A stretch of DNA of 64,000 bases from Leucosporidium creatinivorum (lineage: Eukaryota > Basidiomycota > Microbotryomycetes > Leucosporidiales > Leucosporidiaceae): contig BCKL01000008.1 of NCBI GenBank assembly GCA_001600635.1, positions 135,830 through 199,829 of the forward strand, read 5' to 3'. Positions 12,003 through 22,772 of this stretch are shown one piece after another; within the stretch, counting starts at the first letter, position 1, and each line of letters opens with the position of its first letter. The position numbers and the translations under genes were made by a program. The notes beneath the pieces were generated by a model. It was not told the origin of the DNA, made no database searches, and worked only from the letters and a program-made list of their open reading frames with translations.

Positions 12003-14009
12003 ATGCTCGCTCAAGCTCTGCTCGCTGTTGCTGCTGCCTCGGTCGTCGTTGCCCAGGACGACTTCGTTCCCCTCGCCGCCAAACGCTTTGAATGGGACAA
12101 CCTCGTGAGTTGTCGAGGACGCCGTAGCGCAGCTCACTAGCATCTTCTGACCTTGTATGTGCTTTCGCAGCCGTTGAAAGCAGACACCTCAGATGGAGAG
12201 CGAGGTCGTCAGACCGGAGTGAATCGCTGCTCGGAGGCCACCGCTGGACAGGACTCGCTTTGCCAGACCGCCGTCATCAACAGTCTCGACGTAAGTACAC
12301 ACCCCTCGCTATGCTCCTCAAGCCACCTCGATGCAAACGAGAGGCAGTGCATGAGCACGAGCGCCTCCCCATCAACGCCGAGATTGCCGAGAGAGCGCAT
12401 GGGCCAGCCTGGGTTCACTGCCCGCTAACGCAGCTTCTCCCGTGCAGGACTTCTGCTTGTGGGCTCCTCCCATGCCTGGTGATGTAGTCGGCAACATTGA
12501 AGGCGAGATGTGAGTCCGCTGGAGAGGATCGCCGAAGTCGCTCGTGCTCACGGTTCGCTTCGCAGGGTCGCCTGGTGCACTCGAGGAGACCAATACGGTG
12601 CTCGAACTATTCCCGCTGGAGCTTTGACCGGCGTGCAGTTCATCAAGACCCCCCATTACGTCCAGGGTGAGCTCCGCTTCCGTTTTCCCAGCAAAGTTCC
12701 AAGTCGAATGTTCCACGCTAACAAGCTCGCTGGGATACAGTCACCGGCCGCATCGACCAGACGCTCATCAACATCGGTGCTGATGATGATGGTGGAGAAA
12801 TGGACCCTCACGGCGCAGACCAGCGCGGCAATCCTCTCGGTAAGTCGCCAAGCCTGCCCCTCGTCTCATTGCCGAACTCGCAGAAAGCAAGTCCTTCGCA
12901 GGGCGAGGGCCTGTAGGATTTCGCCTACAGTGCTGCTCCAGCCTTGAGTCTCTCGTATGGCGTCTCAACGCCGTCACTGACCGCGTTTCCTCCCCCAAGG
13001 CGGCCTTCTGTTCTCCAACTCCTTCGGCGCCGGCGTCACCAACGGTACAACGTCTAGCGGCACCTCCTTCCAGCAAGTTGTTCAGGTGAGCTCCTCTCAC
13101 TCTCCGTTCATGACTCTCCAGCAGTCATCTCAGCTCGAGAAGCTCCCCGCTGACCTTCCTCGGCGATGGTAGTGGCACAACTTCATGGGCGCCAACATCT
13201 TCTGCCTCAAGGCCTGCGACCCGAGTTGGGAAGACGGATGGAGGATGTGCGAACACATCTACGACCGTATCGGCTGCAACGCCAACGCACCCGCAGCCTA
13301 CGAGGAAGGGGTGTTCGAATCCTGCCTCGGCGATGATCAGATGCCGCCGGGCATTTACGTCGGATCGAATGGAGCTACATCCACTTATACGCAACCGAGC
13401 GAGGGGACCATCATCAGCAGTGCGCGGAACCTCCTCTCTCTCTGGTGCTGACCAGCGGTCGCGGGGAAGCTAACGCTCGGCTCTGCCCTTCGCAGCCCTC
13501 CCCTACGTCCCTGCCATCCCTTCTACCTCGTCCTGCACTCCTTACCAATCTGCTGCTATCTACAACCAAGCTGGAGGAGCCGCCGGGGTACGTGCGTGCC
13601 TTGATGTAGTTCGGCGCGTCGCTGACCTCTCTTCGCCGACTTCTCCCTTTTGCAGATCACGACGACCTCGGCTGCTTCTTCTGCTGCCAGCTCATCTGCG
13701 AGTAGCTCCTCACTCAACAGCACCTCTTCGGGACTCTCCTCGGCTAGCACGTCCGCCAACAGCACGAGCTCGGCGCTGTCCTCCTCGTCGACCGAGGCTT
13801 CATCAACCGCGGCTCTCGCCTCCGCCTCGTCCGCCGCATCGAGCGTCTCGAGCGCTATCAACACGCGCACTAATGCTGGCGGAAACTTGGTCGCCTCTTC
13901 CACCAGCGGCGGAGCCGCCTCGGCAACGAGTGCTCCCGCTTCTGGCGCTAGCCAACTCGCTCCCCTCGGCGGGTTGATGGCATTTGTGGGACTTGCAGCG
14001 ATGCTTTAG
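12003..14009 (+). CDS. Secreted GPI-type glycoprotein, 'macrophage activating glycoprotein' family
   Basis: Predicted 420 aa from nine exons (12003-12104, 12171-12290, 12448-12509, 12566-12666, 12741-12839, 13000-13085, 13173-13419, 13496-13587, 13656-14009). It starts with a signal peptide (MLAQALLAVAAASVVVAQ), then a cysteine-containing globular domain with blocks I associate with the basidiomycete family named after a Cryptococcus protein: FCLWAPPMPG, VAWCTRGDQYGARTIPAGAL, EMDPHGADQRGNPLGGL, WHNFMGANIFCLKACDP and CEHIYDRIGCNANAP. About 100 residues rich in Ser, Thr and Ala follow, likely heavily O-glycosylated, and a hydrophobic end (LGGLMAFVGLAAML) fits a GPI-anchor signal. A role at the cell wall or surface is inferred; the biochemical function is unknown to me. 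Confidence 0.8.
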
Positions 14010-14509
14010 ATACAATAAATGTACCTCCCTCACACACAGACCCTATCACTCCATTTTGCAACCACCTATCGCCTTTCTTGACTTCACCGAGGTTTGGAGG
14101 GAATGAGAACGAGAGGAGTGAGGGGTCAGATTGATGTGCTAATCCACCAGACGAGTTCAAGCCGATGTAGCATTTTTGTGCTGTAGCACAATGTCTTGAT
14201 CTCAGCCCGCACTGTCGAGCGCTCGGCGAACCTGAAGGCTGAACCGCCGCTCGCGCCGAGGGACGGGGCAGACGGTTCTCACAGAGCCTGGTTCTGCCGT
14301 GATGGAAGGGATGACTTTGACGCAAATTCGACCTGTCGCGCTGCAGCTTCCTGTGTCGCAAGAAAAGGGGGCTTCCTTTCTCGGCCGAAGGATCTCGCGC
14401 TGCCCGAGCCGCTCGTTGGCTCGCCCCACAACCTGCTCGTCTCAAGATCTCTTCGCCGTTTGCTCGCTCTGCAAGTCTGTACCACCTTGCCTCGAACTCA
14501 ACAACCTAC
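14010..14509. other. Intergenic, promoter of the oxygenase gene
   Basis: Between two plus-strand genes; holds the glycoprotein 3' UTR (ATACAATAAATG just after the stop is a possible polyadenylation signal) and the upstream region of the next gene. Nothing else recognised. Confidence 0.4.
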
Positions 14510-15951
14510 ATGACCCTCGAAGCTTCTCCCATCCCTCTAATCGACCCCAGCTCGTGCTCGTCAAGCGAACTCGCCGCCGCTATCGCCAGCGCCGTATCGT
14601 CGGTGGGGTTTTTACATCTGAGGCTCAGTGACGAGCTGCGCACACAGGCGAGCAGAGCGTTTGCGATTGTGAGTCCAGCACCTGCACTAGACTACAGCTT
14701 GTGCTCAAATCAGCGGCCCCACTTTCACAGTCGAAGGAGCTCTTTGACGAGCCTCTGGAGCACCGGCTCGCCTGCCCAAACCAGAATGGCAACGGTCATG
14801 TTCGCTTTCAGGCCAATCGACTCGAGGAGAGCAAAGGTGAGCTCTTCCCGAGCACCTGCCGCTCGTCGCCGCTCGCTGACCACCACCATCCCCGTCCTCG
14901 TTTCCAGGCGCTGGTGATCTGAAGGAGAACTTTGTGTATGGTCGGCATGGCATGAACCAGAGCAAGACCTCACAACCGCTCCCGCCTTCGCTGAAGCGGA
15001 ATCAGGCCGAGGTTGAGGAGTTTCACGCGTCTGTAGGTGACGTCTTGACTCGGATATCGGCTCCAGCTGATCCATTTGGTACATTGCAGTGCTACACGCT
15101 CACATGCACTCTGCTCGACGCCTTCTCGGTGGCCCTCAACGTTCGGCAGCTCTCCTTTGCTCACCGCAACCCCCGACGCTGATGCATAATCCTCGGCTAC
15201 AGCTTTCATCAAACTACTTCGTCGAGCGACACTTCCAAGGTGGATGCGGTATGGCGTTCATCAACTATCCGCCGGTCTCTCCAGGCGCCGGCGCCGAGGG
15301 TGTCGCTCGGGCCAGCGCTCACAAGGACTGGGGGAGCCTCACCCTTCTCTTCCAAGAGGAGCAGGGAACTCCAGGGCTAGAGGTGTACCTTCCCGATGCC
15401 GCTGTGGAGGCCGTCAAGTCCTCCAAGCCGATGGAGCTCATGTCAGACATCGACCTGGCGAAAGGTGAGCATCGCCGAGCTCCGTTCTGGAGCACGCCCA
15501 GAGCTGACCTTGAGCTGCGTAGGGGGAAGATGGTTCTCTGCTCCAGTACTCGCTGGTACTGTGCTCGTGAACGTAGGATTGGCGATGGAAGGTGAGCTCT
15601 TCCCTGGCTCAGGTCGACCGAGCGCTAACGCCGAGCTCGTTTACGCCGCAAGGCTGGACAGCAGGGCTGTTCAAAGCAACCTTACATCGCGTATTGACTC
15701 ATTCGGCCTCCGATGGGAGCTTCTCGGGTCGCAAGTCGATCGCATACTTCGTACAGGCAGGTTCTCCGGGTTGCTCGCGGCGCTTGTTCTCGCGCTGACT
15801 TTGCTCTCCCGTTTCGCAGCCCAGCGACGATGTCGTGCTGGACCCCATAGCGTCGAATGGGACCATTTCGGTCACCTCGGATGCCTTGACGTCGAAGCAG
15901 TTCTACGAAGCGAGGATGGCAGCGTCGGCGGCGGCGGCTGGCTCGTCGTAG
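14510..15951 (+). CDS. 2-oxoglutarate/Fe(II)-dependent oxygenase, isopenicillin-N-synthase-like
   Basis: Predicted 335 aa from eight exons (14510-14668, 14731-14836, 14908-15032, 15090-15140, 15203-15464, 15523-15591, 15653-15756, 15820-15951). The N-terminal DIOX_N part begins IPLIDPSSCSSSELAAAI with the typical VSSVGFLHL; FEEP/GDLKE-like blocks follow (LFDEPLEHRL, GDLKENFVYG). The jelly-roll core shows the iron ligands HKDWGSLTLLFQ (His-x-Asp) and a distal His in KATLHRVL, and the 2-oxoglutarate-binding Arg-x-Ser in GRKSIAYFVQP. The substrate cannot be told from sequence. The intron at 15757-15819 must use a GC donor to keep the conserved VQPSDD frame. The exon ending 15140 has a GTTCGG donor, weaker evidence. 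The start codon is the first ATG of this frame after a CT-rich leader. Confidence 0.82.
15757..15819 (+). other. GC-AG intron in the oxygenase gene
   Basis: The exon ends TTCGTACAG and the intron starts GCAGGT. Using the nearby GT four bases later would shift the frame away from the conserved YFVQPSD segment. The branch site GCTGAC and CAG acceptor are normal. Confidence 0.6.
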
Positions 15952-16045
15952 CTCGCAAATCAGCATCTCGCGTTGCTCCATGATCACTGAAGATGAATGG
16001 CAGGACGATCATGATATGGCGGTACATCATGAAGATGGCCTTGGT

Positions 16046-16131
16046 CTGTGAACGAGAACCGAGTTAGCTCCGCTCGAGAGTCGAGACTGGACGAGAGACA
16101 AAGCGACTCGACGAAAGATAGAGCGACTCAC
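16046..16131 (-). other. Stop-codon-splitting intron at the end of F-box-like gene 1
   Basis: On the minus strand the CDS ends ATT TGG TGA, where GGTGAGT also forms a consensus 5' splice site. A branch site (GCTAAC) and CAG acceptor lie 86 nt downstream. Splicing joins TG to A, so ATT TGA is formed. Both forms stop; they differ by one terminal Trp. Confidence 0.5.
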
Positions 16132-17334
16132 CAAATCAACATCGCGTCAACCAGAGATGCTGCATCGTCACAGTCTTCGTACCTCGGCCAATCGAAGACC
16201 TGCACGCCCCGCTGCTGACACCATTCAACGACTGCCGAGCGTTCCATTTCCATTCGCCGCATCGTCTGCGGCGATGCCCGTGTGTCCTCTGCTGCTTCGG
16301 CGAAAGGGAGGCAGAGTTGTTGAAGTTGTCGAAGGCATGGTGGGTTGAGGCGCAGGGCATCGAGGAGCTGCTCGAAGGACAGAAGCTCTTGGGTGTCGAA
16401 CGGAGGGCGGATGATGCGAAGGCGAAGGAGAGGTACAGGGACAGCGGCTAGGATGGCAGGGATGTCGTTGCGGTAGTCCACTACGAGGTACTGAAGCGGC
16501 GGAATGACCTCCAGAAGGCTGCTTCTTCGTCGAAAGGCGAAGATATACGGCGCTCGATGCGGAGTAGGGCGAGGGAGTCGAGTTTGGGCGCGAGATCCTC
16601 CACGGCGCCGTACATGGTAGCGAGAGCAATATCGTGCATGCCCTCCTCGGCGCCTTCGAGGGTGAACGACAGTGCGTTGAGCGCTGGGAGACTGACGCGA
16701 GCCCATTTGAGGAGGGGCGTGAGGTCGTAAGGGTCGCTGAGAGCGTGGAGGCTGAGGTGGTAGAGTCGATGAAGTGGGTACTGGAGGGTCCGACGAGAGA
16801 GCTTCACGCCGTCTAGCGCGAGGCGTTCGAGATCTGTACGAGCGAGCAAGGGTCAGCGAAGACCATCGCCGAAGGCGCCGAGGTGCACTCACGCGGCAAG
16901 TGCGGGAGCATAGCCTGCAGATCCACCTTAGCGAAGGGACGAGGTCCACTCTTCACTGCCGTCATGTAGAGTTCCACCAGCCCTGGGCAGTCCTGAACGA
17001 CGTTGGTGAGCACCGCCGGCGAGAAGAGCTGGCGAGGGAGGTAGGCTAGCTGGATCCAAAGGGAGGTGGGCGGCGGCCTGTCGTATTCACGCGTTGCCAT
17101 CCACGATATCGCCGCTGACTTGGTGCAGAGGAAGACGTGTTGACGGAGCTCTAAGAACGCGACGCTCCACCAGGCTCTCGAGACGCGGCAGCAGCTGAGG
17201 AGTGTGCCGTAGCGTTCGTCGAAGGTGCGGAAGGATAGTTCGGGTAGCGCATACCGAATGATGCGCTGCACCAGTTCGAGGGGGAGCTTGGGCGGAAGCC
17301 GGCGAGGAGGAGGAGGCGGACGCGGTCTGTCCAT
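16128..17334 (-). CDS. F-box-like protein 1 (paralog of the gene at 57228)
   Basis: Starts MDRPRPPPPPRRLPPKL at 17334. Near the N-terminus is an F-box-like helix set, LPLELVQRIIRYALPEL, followed by CCRVSRAWWSVAFLEL. A long leucine-rich C-terminal region follows, without obvious regular repeats. Such proteins usually link targets to SCF ubiquitin ligases; here that is inference. There are one to two short introns (one near 16839-16895, another in the 16500-16560 region), and a last intron splits the stop codon (16046-16131). The same N-terminal plan and the same terminal structure occur in the plus-strand gene at 57228, and the two share a 57-nt leader block. The upstream in-frame extension is rejected because it falls in that conserved leader. 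Confidence 0.65.
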
Positions 17335-18576
17335 GCTGGCGCGCTTTCTGGTTTGCCGGGTGGTAGGATGTGCAGCGGTAGCTGTCGTCCTGGAGCCTCG
17401 TCCTATCCAGCTGTACGAGAGTCGAAGCGAGAACGAGGTGAAGCGGAGGAGAAAGAGAGGTGAAGAGCGAGCGTTTCGAGGAGGGGTCCCGGGGCGAGGG
17501 GTGTTCAATTGCTACCTCGGCTTGAGTCAAGGAGAGCTGTAGTCTGATACTATTCCCCTGTGCTCTGCCGTTCAATGTGGGCTCCCTCTGCCTTGATGGG
17601 CCTGCTCGGCAATGGGCCAAGGAGAAGCTCGGCGCTTGGAGCGTTGAGCTGGGATCAACTACATCAAGGTCTGGGTCACGGATGGTGAGACTACATGGAT
17701 GAACGGAGGCCTCTACCCTGAGGCTGCAAGCCCTCCTCCTCCTCCTCCTCCATTTCCTATCACTCAGCTCGGCGCTTAGCTATAGCTCGGCGAGGGTGAA
17801 AGTCACGTTGCGGCTGTGCTCCCGTGAGCTAGTGTTCGCCCTCGAGCAGATAGCTACTACGCTCTGGTTCTCTGCAGTACGCACGCAGCAACTTGACGTA
17901 CTCTTCCTGAGGCCAAGAGCTTCTTTCGGCCTTTGCGAGTGCTCTTCACCTCGCGCTCTCGAGCTTCGCAGGCGGTCAGGCAAGATAGATGTAAACGGCG
18001 CATGGCATGGGCTCGTGAAGCAATGGGGATATCGCAATGACGGCAAAGTCTTGAAGTGATGCATTCGCAGCTTGACGACCACGAGCAGACTTAGCGCCGA
18101 GCTCGCTCGCGCCCCATGCTCGAGAGCTTTGAGGAGAGAGCTTTGAAAGTGATGAATAAGTATTATCCATGAGCTATAGAGGTGATAAGATGCAGAGCTA
18201 AGTGCTGGTAGCATGGCGCCTTCACCTGATGAGCTCGAGCGGTTGGTCGCCCTCGCCGAACTTCGCTTTGTTATTAAGACCCGTGCTCGCTTCAACGGAG
18301 CTGCTCGCTCGTGAACGGCACCCGAAGAAGTGGACTTCGACGAGGAAGAGAACGAGCCCAGTCGTTTGCCTCAGTCTAATCAGGTGCTCGGCGCAGCATC
18401 TTTCGCCGGAAATCTCACGCACGCTCACAAGCTCAAGGTCTCTCGTAGTAGCGCAGCAGGGGATCGCGAAATGCAAAGCGCGTGGTTCAAAGACTGAAAA
18501 TAATACGACACAAACTCGAAAGGCGAACACCGACTCCCTCCTACGAAGCGACTCCCTCCCGACCGACCGAGTCCAT
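17335..18576. other. Intergenic region with shared leader block and CTC microsatellite
   Basis: Left part is the leader of F-box-like gene 1. Further right are a short CTC repeat (about 17730-17750) and several GCTCGGCG copies (near 17770 and 17788). Longest frames in this stretch look random. No gene supported. Confidence 0.45.
17408..17464 (-). repeat. 57-nt leader block, copy 1
   Basis: The minus-strand sequence matches 57099-57155 on the plus strand at 54 of 57 positions by eye. Both copies lie 75-130 nt before the ATG of an F-box-like gene, in a CT-rich context ending CGTACAGCTG. Confidence 0.75.
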
Positions 18577-19228
18577 CTACTTGGACGAGGAGAATTTGGT
18601 AACGGCCTTGGTGCCCTCGGAGATGGCGTGCTTGGAAAGCTCTCCGGGAAGGATGAGGCGGACCGCTGTAGGAAGGGAGCGAGCAGGTCAGCTTGTTTGT
18701 CGCAAGTCGCGTCGAGTGATGGGCCAACGTACAAGTCTGGATCTCGCGGGAGGAGATGGTCGACTTCTTGTTGTAGGAAGCAAGCTTGGAGGCCTCGCCG
18801 GCGATGCGCTCGAAGATGTCGTTGACGAACGAGTTGAGGATGAGCATGGCCTTGTTGGAGATTCCAGTGTCGGGGTGGACCTGCTTGAGGACCTTGTAGA
18901 TGTACGACGAGTAGGTCTCCTTGCGGATCTTCCTCTTCTTCTTCTTGTCTCCCTCAGCAGCAGGCGCCTTCTTGACGGCCTTCTTGGCCTGTTGGAGCGG
19001 GGGGACAGGTCAGCGGCGAGTCGCTTGTTTGGCAAAGGGCGAGAGACGTACGGGAGCCTTTCCAGCGGGGGCCTTGGAGGCGGGGGCCTTTCCAGCAGTG
19101 GAAGCGGGCTTCTTCTGTAGGTGTGTGAAGAGCGAGAGATCAGCTTGAGTTGTGAAGAGGCGCGTCGAGAACGACGGCGAGCGAGGGAGAGAGAGAAGCC
19201 GTACCTCGGCGGCGGACTTGGGGGCCAT
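18577..19228 (-). CDS. HTB1: Histone H2B
   Basis: Core nucleosome histone. It begins MAPKSAAE with a Lys/Ala/Pro-rich tail ([16 protein letters not shown]), then the H2B fold: [36 protein letters not shown] and [23 protein letters not shown], ending [13 protein letters not shown]. Four exons with introns at about 18667-18733, 18989-19050 and 19113-19204. Intron-containing replication histone genes are normal in basidiomycetes. Divergent from H2A, 334 bases apart. Confidence 0.97.
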
Positions 19229-19562
19229 TGTAGTAGAGTAAGAGGGTGTGGGGTTGAAGGTGAGAAACGGGCGAGAGAACTTGGAGTGAAGTGGAAGGAA
19301 GGAGAGAGGGAAACGAGGCTGAGAAAGCTGAGAAGGGCCACGGGCTGGAAAATGGAGGGTGCGTACACCTTTTGCCCTCTCCCTCGCCTCTCAGCACCCA
19401 AGTCCTTTTTCAGCGTACGTTACCCTCTTTGCTGCTTGTGAACGACTTCCTGGCCAACTTCACCTCTTCCTTTCCTTCCCCTCACTTCAACTCGCTACTT
19501 TGCTACAAGCTCAACTCGCTCTTTCTCCCACCCTTTACCCACCCACCTCAATCTACTACAAC
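19229..19562. promoter_or_regulatory. Shared divergent H2A-H2B promoter
   Basis: The two start codons are 334 bases apart in opposite orientations, the usual arrangement for coordinated S-phase expression. Both ends are pyrimidine-rich leaders in the direction of transcription. No histone-specific promoter element is claimed. Confidence 0.7.
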
Positions 19563-20165
19563 ATGTCTTCCGGAGGAAAGTCAGGAGGAAAGGCCGGCGC
19601 CGCCGCCTCTGACAAGGCCCAATCTCGCTCGGCCAAGGCTGGTCTCCAGTTCCCCGTCGGACGTATCCACCGTCTTCTTCGCAAGGGAAACTACGCCCAG
19701 CGTGTCGGAGCTGGAGCTCCCGGTGAGTGACCTCTTTCGCCAATGTTTGGCCTTCTCCGGAGCTCGTTCGCTGACCCTCTCCTTCCTTTGCTTAGTCTAC
19801 CTCGCCGCCGTCCTCGAGTACCTCTCTGCTGAGATCCTTGAGCTCGCTGGAAACGCTGCCCGCGACAACAAGAAGTCCCGCATCATCCCCCGTCACCTTC
19901 AGCTCGCTATCCGCGTACGTTCCCTCACTTCGGCTTTGACTTTCTTCTCATCGACATCGGCTGACCTCGACTCTACTACACTACAGAACGATGAGGAGCT
20001 CAACCGTCTCCTCGGACACGTCGTCATCTCCCAGGGTGGAGTCCTCCCCAACATCCACTCGGAGCTCCTTCCCCAGTACGTTCCCTTCGCGCTTCTCGAG
20101 CTTCGGACTCGTCGCTTACCCTTTTCCACCTTTGCAGGAAGTCCAAGAAGGGAGACAAGGAGTAG
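19563..20165 (+). CDS. HTA1: Histone H2A
   Basis: Predicted 131 aa from four exons (19563-19722, 19796-19914, 19987-20075, 20138-20165); the frame closes exactly. It shows [54 protein letters not shown] and [10 protein letters not shown]. The tail reads [12 protein letters not shown] and ends there: the SQE-hydrophobic C-terminal motif phosphorylated in DNA damage signalling by most yeast H2As is absent in this model. The last exon is only 28 nt. Divergent partner of H2B. Confidence 0.95.
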
Positions 20166-22560
20166 TCGCCTTCCACTCTTCCCCCTGCCGTACCACACTT
20201 TCGCGTTTCGCTCCCTGTCGTAATCACCACCCTTTGCACTGCACTATCATGCACCCGTTTTCCTATATCGAGCTTCCTCCGCTCTTGCGAACGCGAGCGC
20301 TTCTTCTCCCTTGCTCTTCCACAATGAAGCTCGCTCAGCCGCTCACTCAATCCTGCGCCGAAGTCACGTGCCGAACTGGAAGAGCGTGTCGTTCTCTTCC
20401 ACCAGACGCTTTGGGGAGACAGTAAAGCGTGCATTGCGCACTTGCAATGCTGCTCTTGACGATCGCGAGCTCTCCGGCGCCCTTGCGCGTCGCTAGGCTC
20501 TTCGCAGCGAGCAGCGAATTTGCGCCGAACTTGCGCCGACCTTGCGCTGGCTTCACATCCGCTTGCAGGATACTGGCGCACACTTGTGTCGGTGGGTGAG
20601 CTCACTCTGTGCTGCTCTCTGCTCGTATGCATAGGTACTTGAATTTGGGATCTCAAGTATGTAATCGGCTCGGCGGAGAGCTCGCGCCGAAGAAGGGGCT
20701 GAGCACCCCAGCGCTGGAAGGGCACGCCGGGCGGGAGGAGGCTGCGTCCGTTCGACAGATTGTAGCATGCCATCCCGCTCTCGACTCAGCGGCAGCGGCC
20801 AAACTTGCTTTCTCGGTGCTGGAGAAACGAGCTCGGTAGAAACGAGCTCGGCGGTAGCCAGCTTTCAATCTGTGCTGTGGAGACTGCCTCACCGCTCCCT
20901 CCATTGGGAGGTGCAAGGAGATGGTCAACCTGATTGCTTTGCTCTTTGCTTCACTTGGCCTTGATGCGCAAGGTGCAGGCAATTGCTGGAGCTCGCAGCC
21001 CGGCTCAGCTTCCGCTGCCTCCTCTGCTCGGCAAAGTGGTATTGTCCGCTCAGCAGCGCCAACAGTAGGAGAAGCTACACCGATGTCGCATCTATGCTGT
21101 GGCTGCTACTCGCTCCCTCTGCCGTCCCCCATTTCACCGCTGAAGCCTCCAAACGGGTCAAGGCGAGCGCCGAACTCCACTCCCGGCTCTCTTCTCGACA
21201 GGCGACGAGTGCCGTCCTATCTCTCGTGTGTGTCTCATTCTACACGCTGCACGATGGCGCTTGCTCAAGTAGGGCACTTCGGCGTAGCTGCGCTGGCTCA
21301 GAGCTCGAGCGGGCAAGGTCGAGGGAGTACAGACCAGCTGGGGCGGTAGCATGGCACGGTACGTCGAGCACGTGTGTGGGCGGTATTCCAAGGTCGTGAA
21401 GCGCGCGGGGCTACCGGGGAGCGAACAGAAGTGAGCGCAGGAAGTGCCGAGGTCAAGAGTGACCGTGAACTTCGGCGGATGCGAGTCGTTTCTACACCCT
21501 CAGCCCAGTCTTCCGCTTTCCTCCACTACTTCTTCCCCTCCAATAGGGATTCAAGCTGTAGCACGTCTCTTTATTTGAGGCGAGTTCCAGCGACCGTTGC
21601 AGTCGCGAGGGGGCACTGGAGAGCTCGCAAAGGCGAAGTTCAACGCCAAGGCAAGGGGCAAGGCCAGCCGCTTGACCCTCGCACATTGCAGCATTCTGCA
21701 ATGAAGCTCCTTGATTAGGCCTCGCATGAAATTCTGGCAAGACTGCCGAACTTGGGTAGGCGTGAATCCCGCCAATGCTCGAAGGCGAGCGCCGAACAGA
21801 GGTGGCCGACGCCCACGTCCGCGAGAGTTGGACCGGCTGCAAGATGATAAGCACATGCGATCGAACAGAACTCTCGGGAGTTTGACAACCAGCGAACAGT
21901 CAAGGCCAGCAGTTGATGCTGAACGACGCGACTTTAACGCTTAGTTGCCCTCGCTCGGCGACACAGAGCAGCTCTTCCAGCAGGGAGGAAAGAGCAGAGT
22001 TGAACCGTCAAAAGTGAAGGTAGCCACTTCCAGATTGTTGGATTCGCAGGCAAAACCGTGCATCACGAGTGCATTGCTAGCTGGGAGAAGAGAGAACCGA
22101 AGGTTGCGCTGACCTTTCGCCGAGGGGCATCGAAGACGCTGTCACGGAAGCCTGCAGGGCCGCAGACACCCCATATTGGTGTAGATCTACCGCAAGGTAC
22201 AGCATCCGAGTAGTCCCCGGTCCCAGACTTTTCGGAGTCTCCCGCATCCCTCGTCGTCCCACAGACTGAAGTCTGAGGCTCTGAGCTCGGCCACGGCACC
22301 CTCGTCGGCGACAGCTTGACCGCGTCAGTCACGGCAGATACAACTCTTGGCAAGAGAGACGGACCTAAGTCGCTCCCTGCTGCCTTCACAACCTGCCCTG
22401 CAGGTCGGTGACCCACGCTCCACGAGCGGAGGGGTCAGCTCGGCGTATCCCAACGTCGAGAAGTGCAACCCGATGCTACCATCAAGAGGTAGACTGAATG
22501 CAGATCTCAGCCTCCGTTGGATTTGAGCGGACTGAGCTGACTCGGCCGGCCTATAGTTCA
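20166..22560. other. Gene-poor stretch, left part
   Basis: About 2.4 kb without a supportable gene. Open frames of 60-250 codons occur on both strands but overlap each other, show no family signature and lack consistent introns. Many GCGCCGAA and GCTCGGCG copies are present (near 20529, 20672, 20849). It may hold noncoding transcripts, but nothing in the sequence shows one. Confidence 0.4.
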
Positions 22561-22772
22561 CCTAAGGCATGGGCAGAGTCTCTTCCAGGGCTGAAGCTCC
22601 CTCGCCGAGCCGGGCATGATCGCGGACAATGAGCTGGGCGCGGGCAGGATGGTACAGACTGGAACTCTTGAAAAGTAAAATACAATCCTCGCTAGTCTAG
22701 TGGTTATGATCCGGCTCTCTCACAGCCGTGGCCGGGGTTCGATTCCCCGGCGGGGAATTACATTTTTTGCCT
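22561..22772 (+). repeat. Inverted repeat, left arm, containing tRNA-Glu
   Basis: About 212 bases that match the reverse complement of 23935-24143 with only a few small differences (a 3-4 base gap near the outer end, a 2-base gap, one substitution, and T6 versus T5 after the tRNA). The arm covers about 125 bases upstream of the tRNA, the tRNA, and about 15 bases downstream. The spacer between arms (about 1.16 kb) is not repeated. Confidence 0.9.
22686..22757 (+). tRNA. tRNA-Glu (anticodon CUC)
   Basis: A 72-base cloverleaf: acceptor TCCTCGC pairs with GCGGGGA (one G-U pair), discriminator A; D arm around TAGTCTAGTGGTTATGAT; anticodon stem CGGCT/AGCCG with loop CTCTCAC, placing CUC at 34-36; T arm CGGGGTTCGATTCCCCG. 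The 3' CCA is not encoded and there is no intron. A T6 run at 22762-22767 fits a polymerase III terminator. Decodes GAG. Confidence 0.96.

Noticed and set aside
17780-18295. 171-codon minus-strand frame in the region between F-box-like gene 1 and H2B
   Set aside because: No recognisable content and no introns where neighbours all have them.
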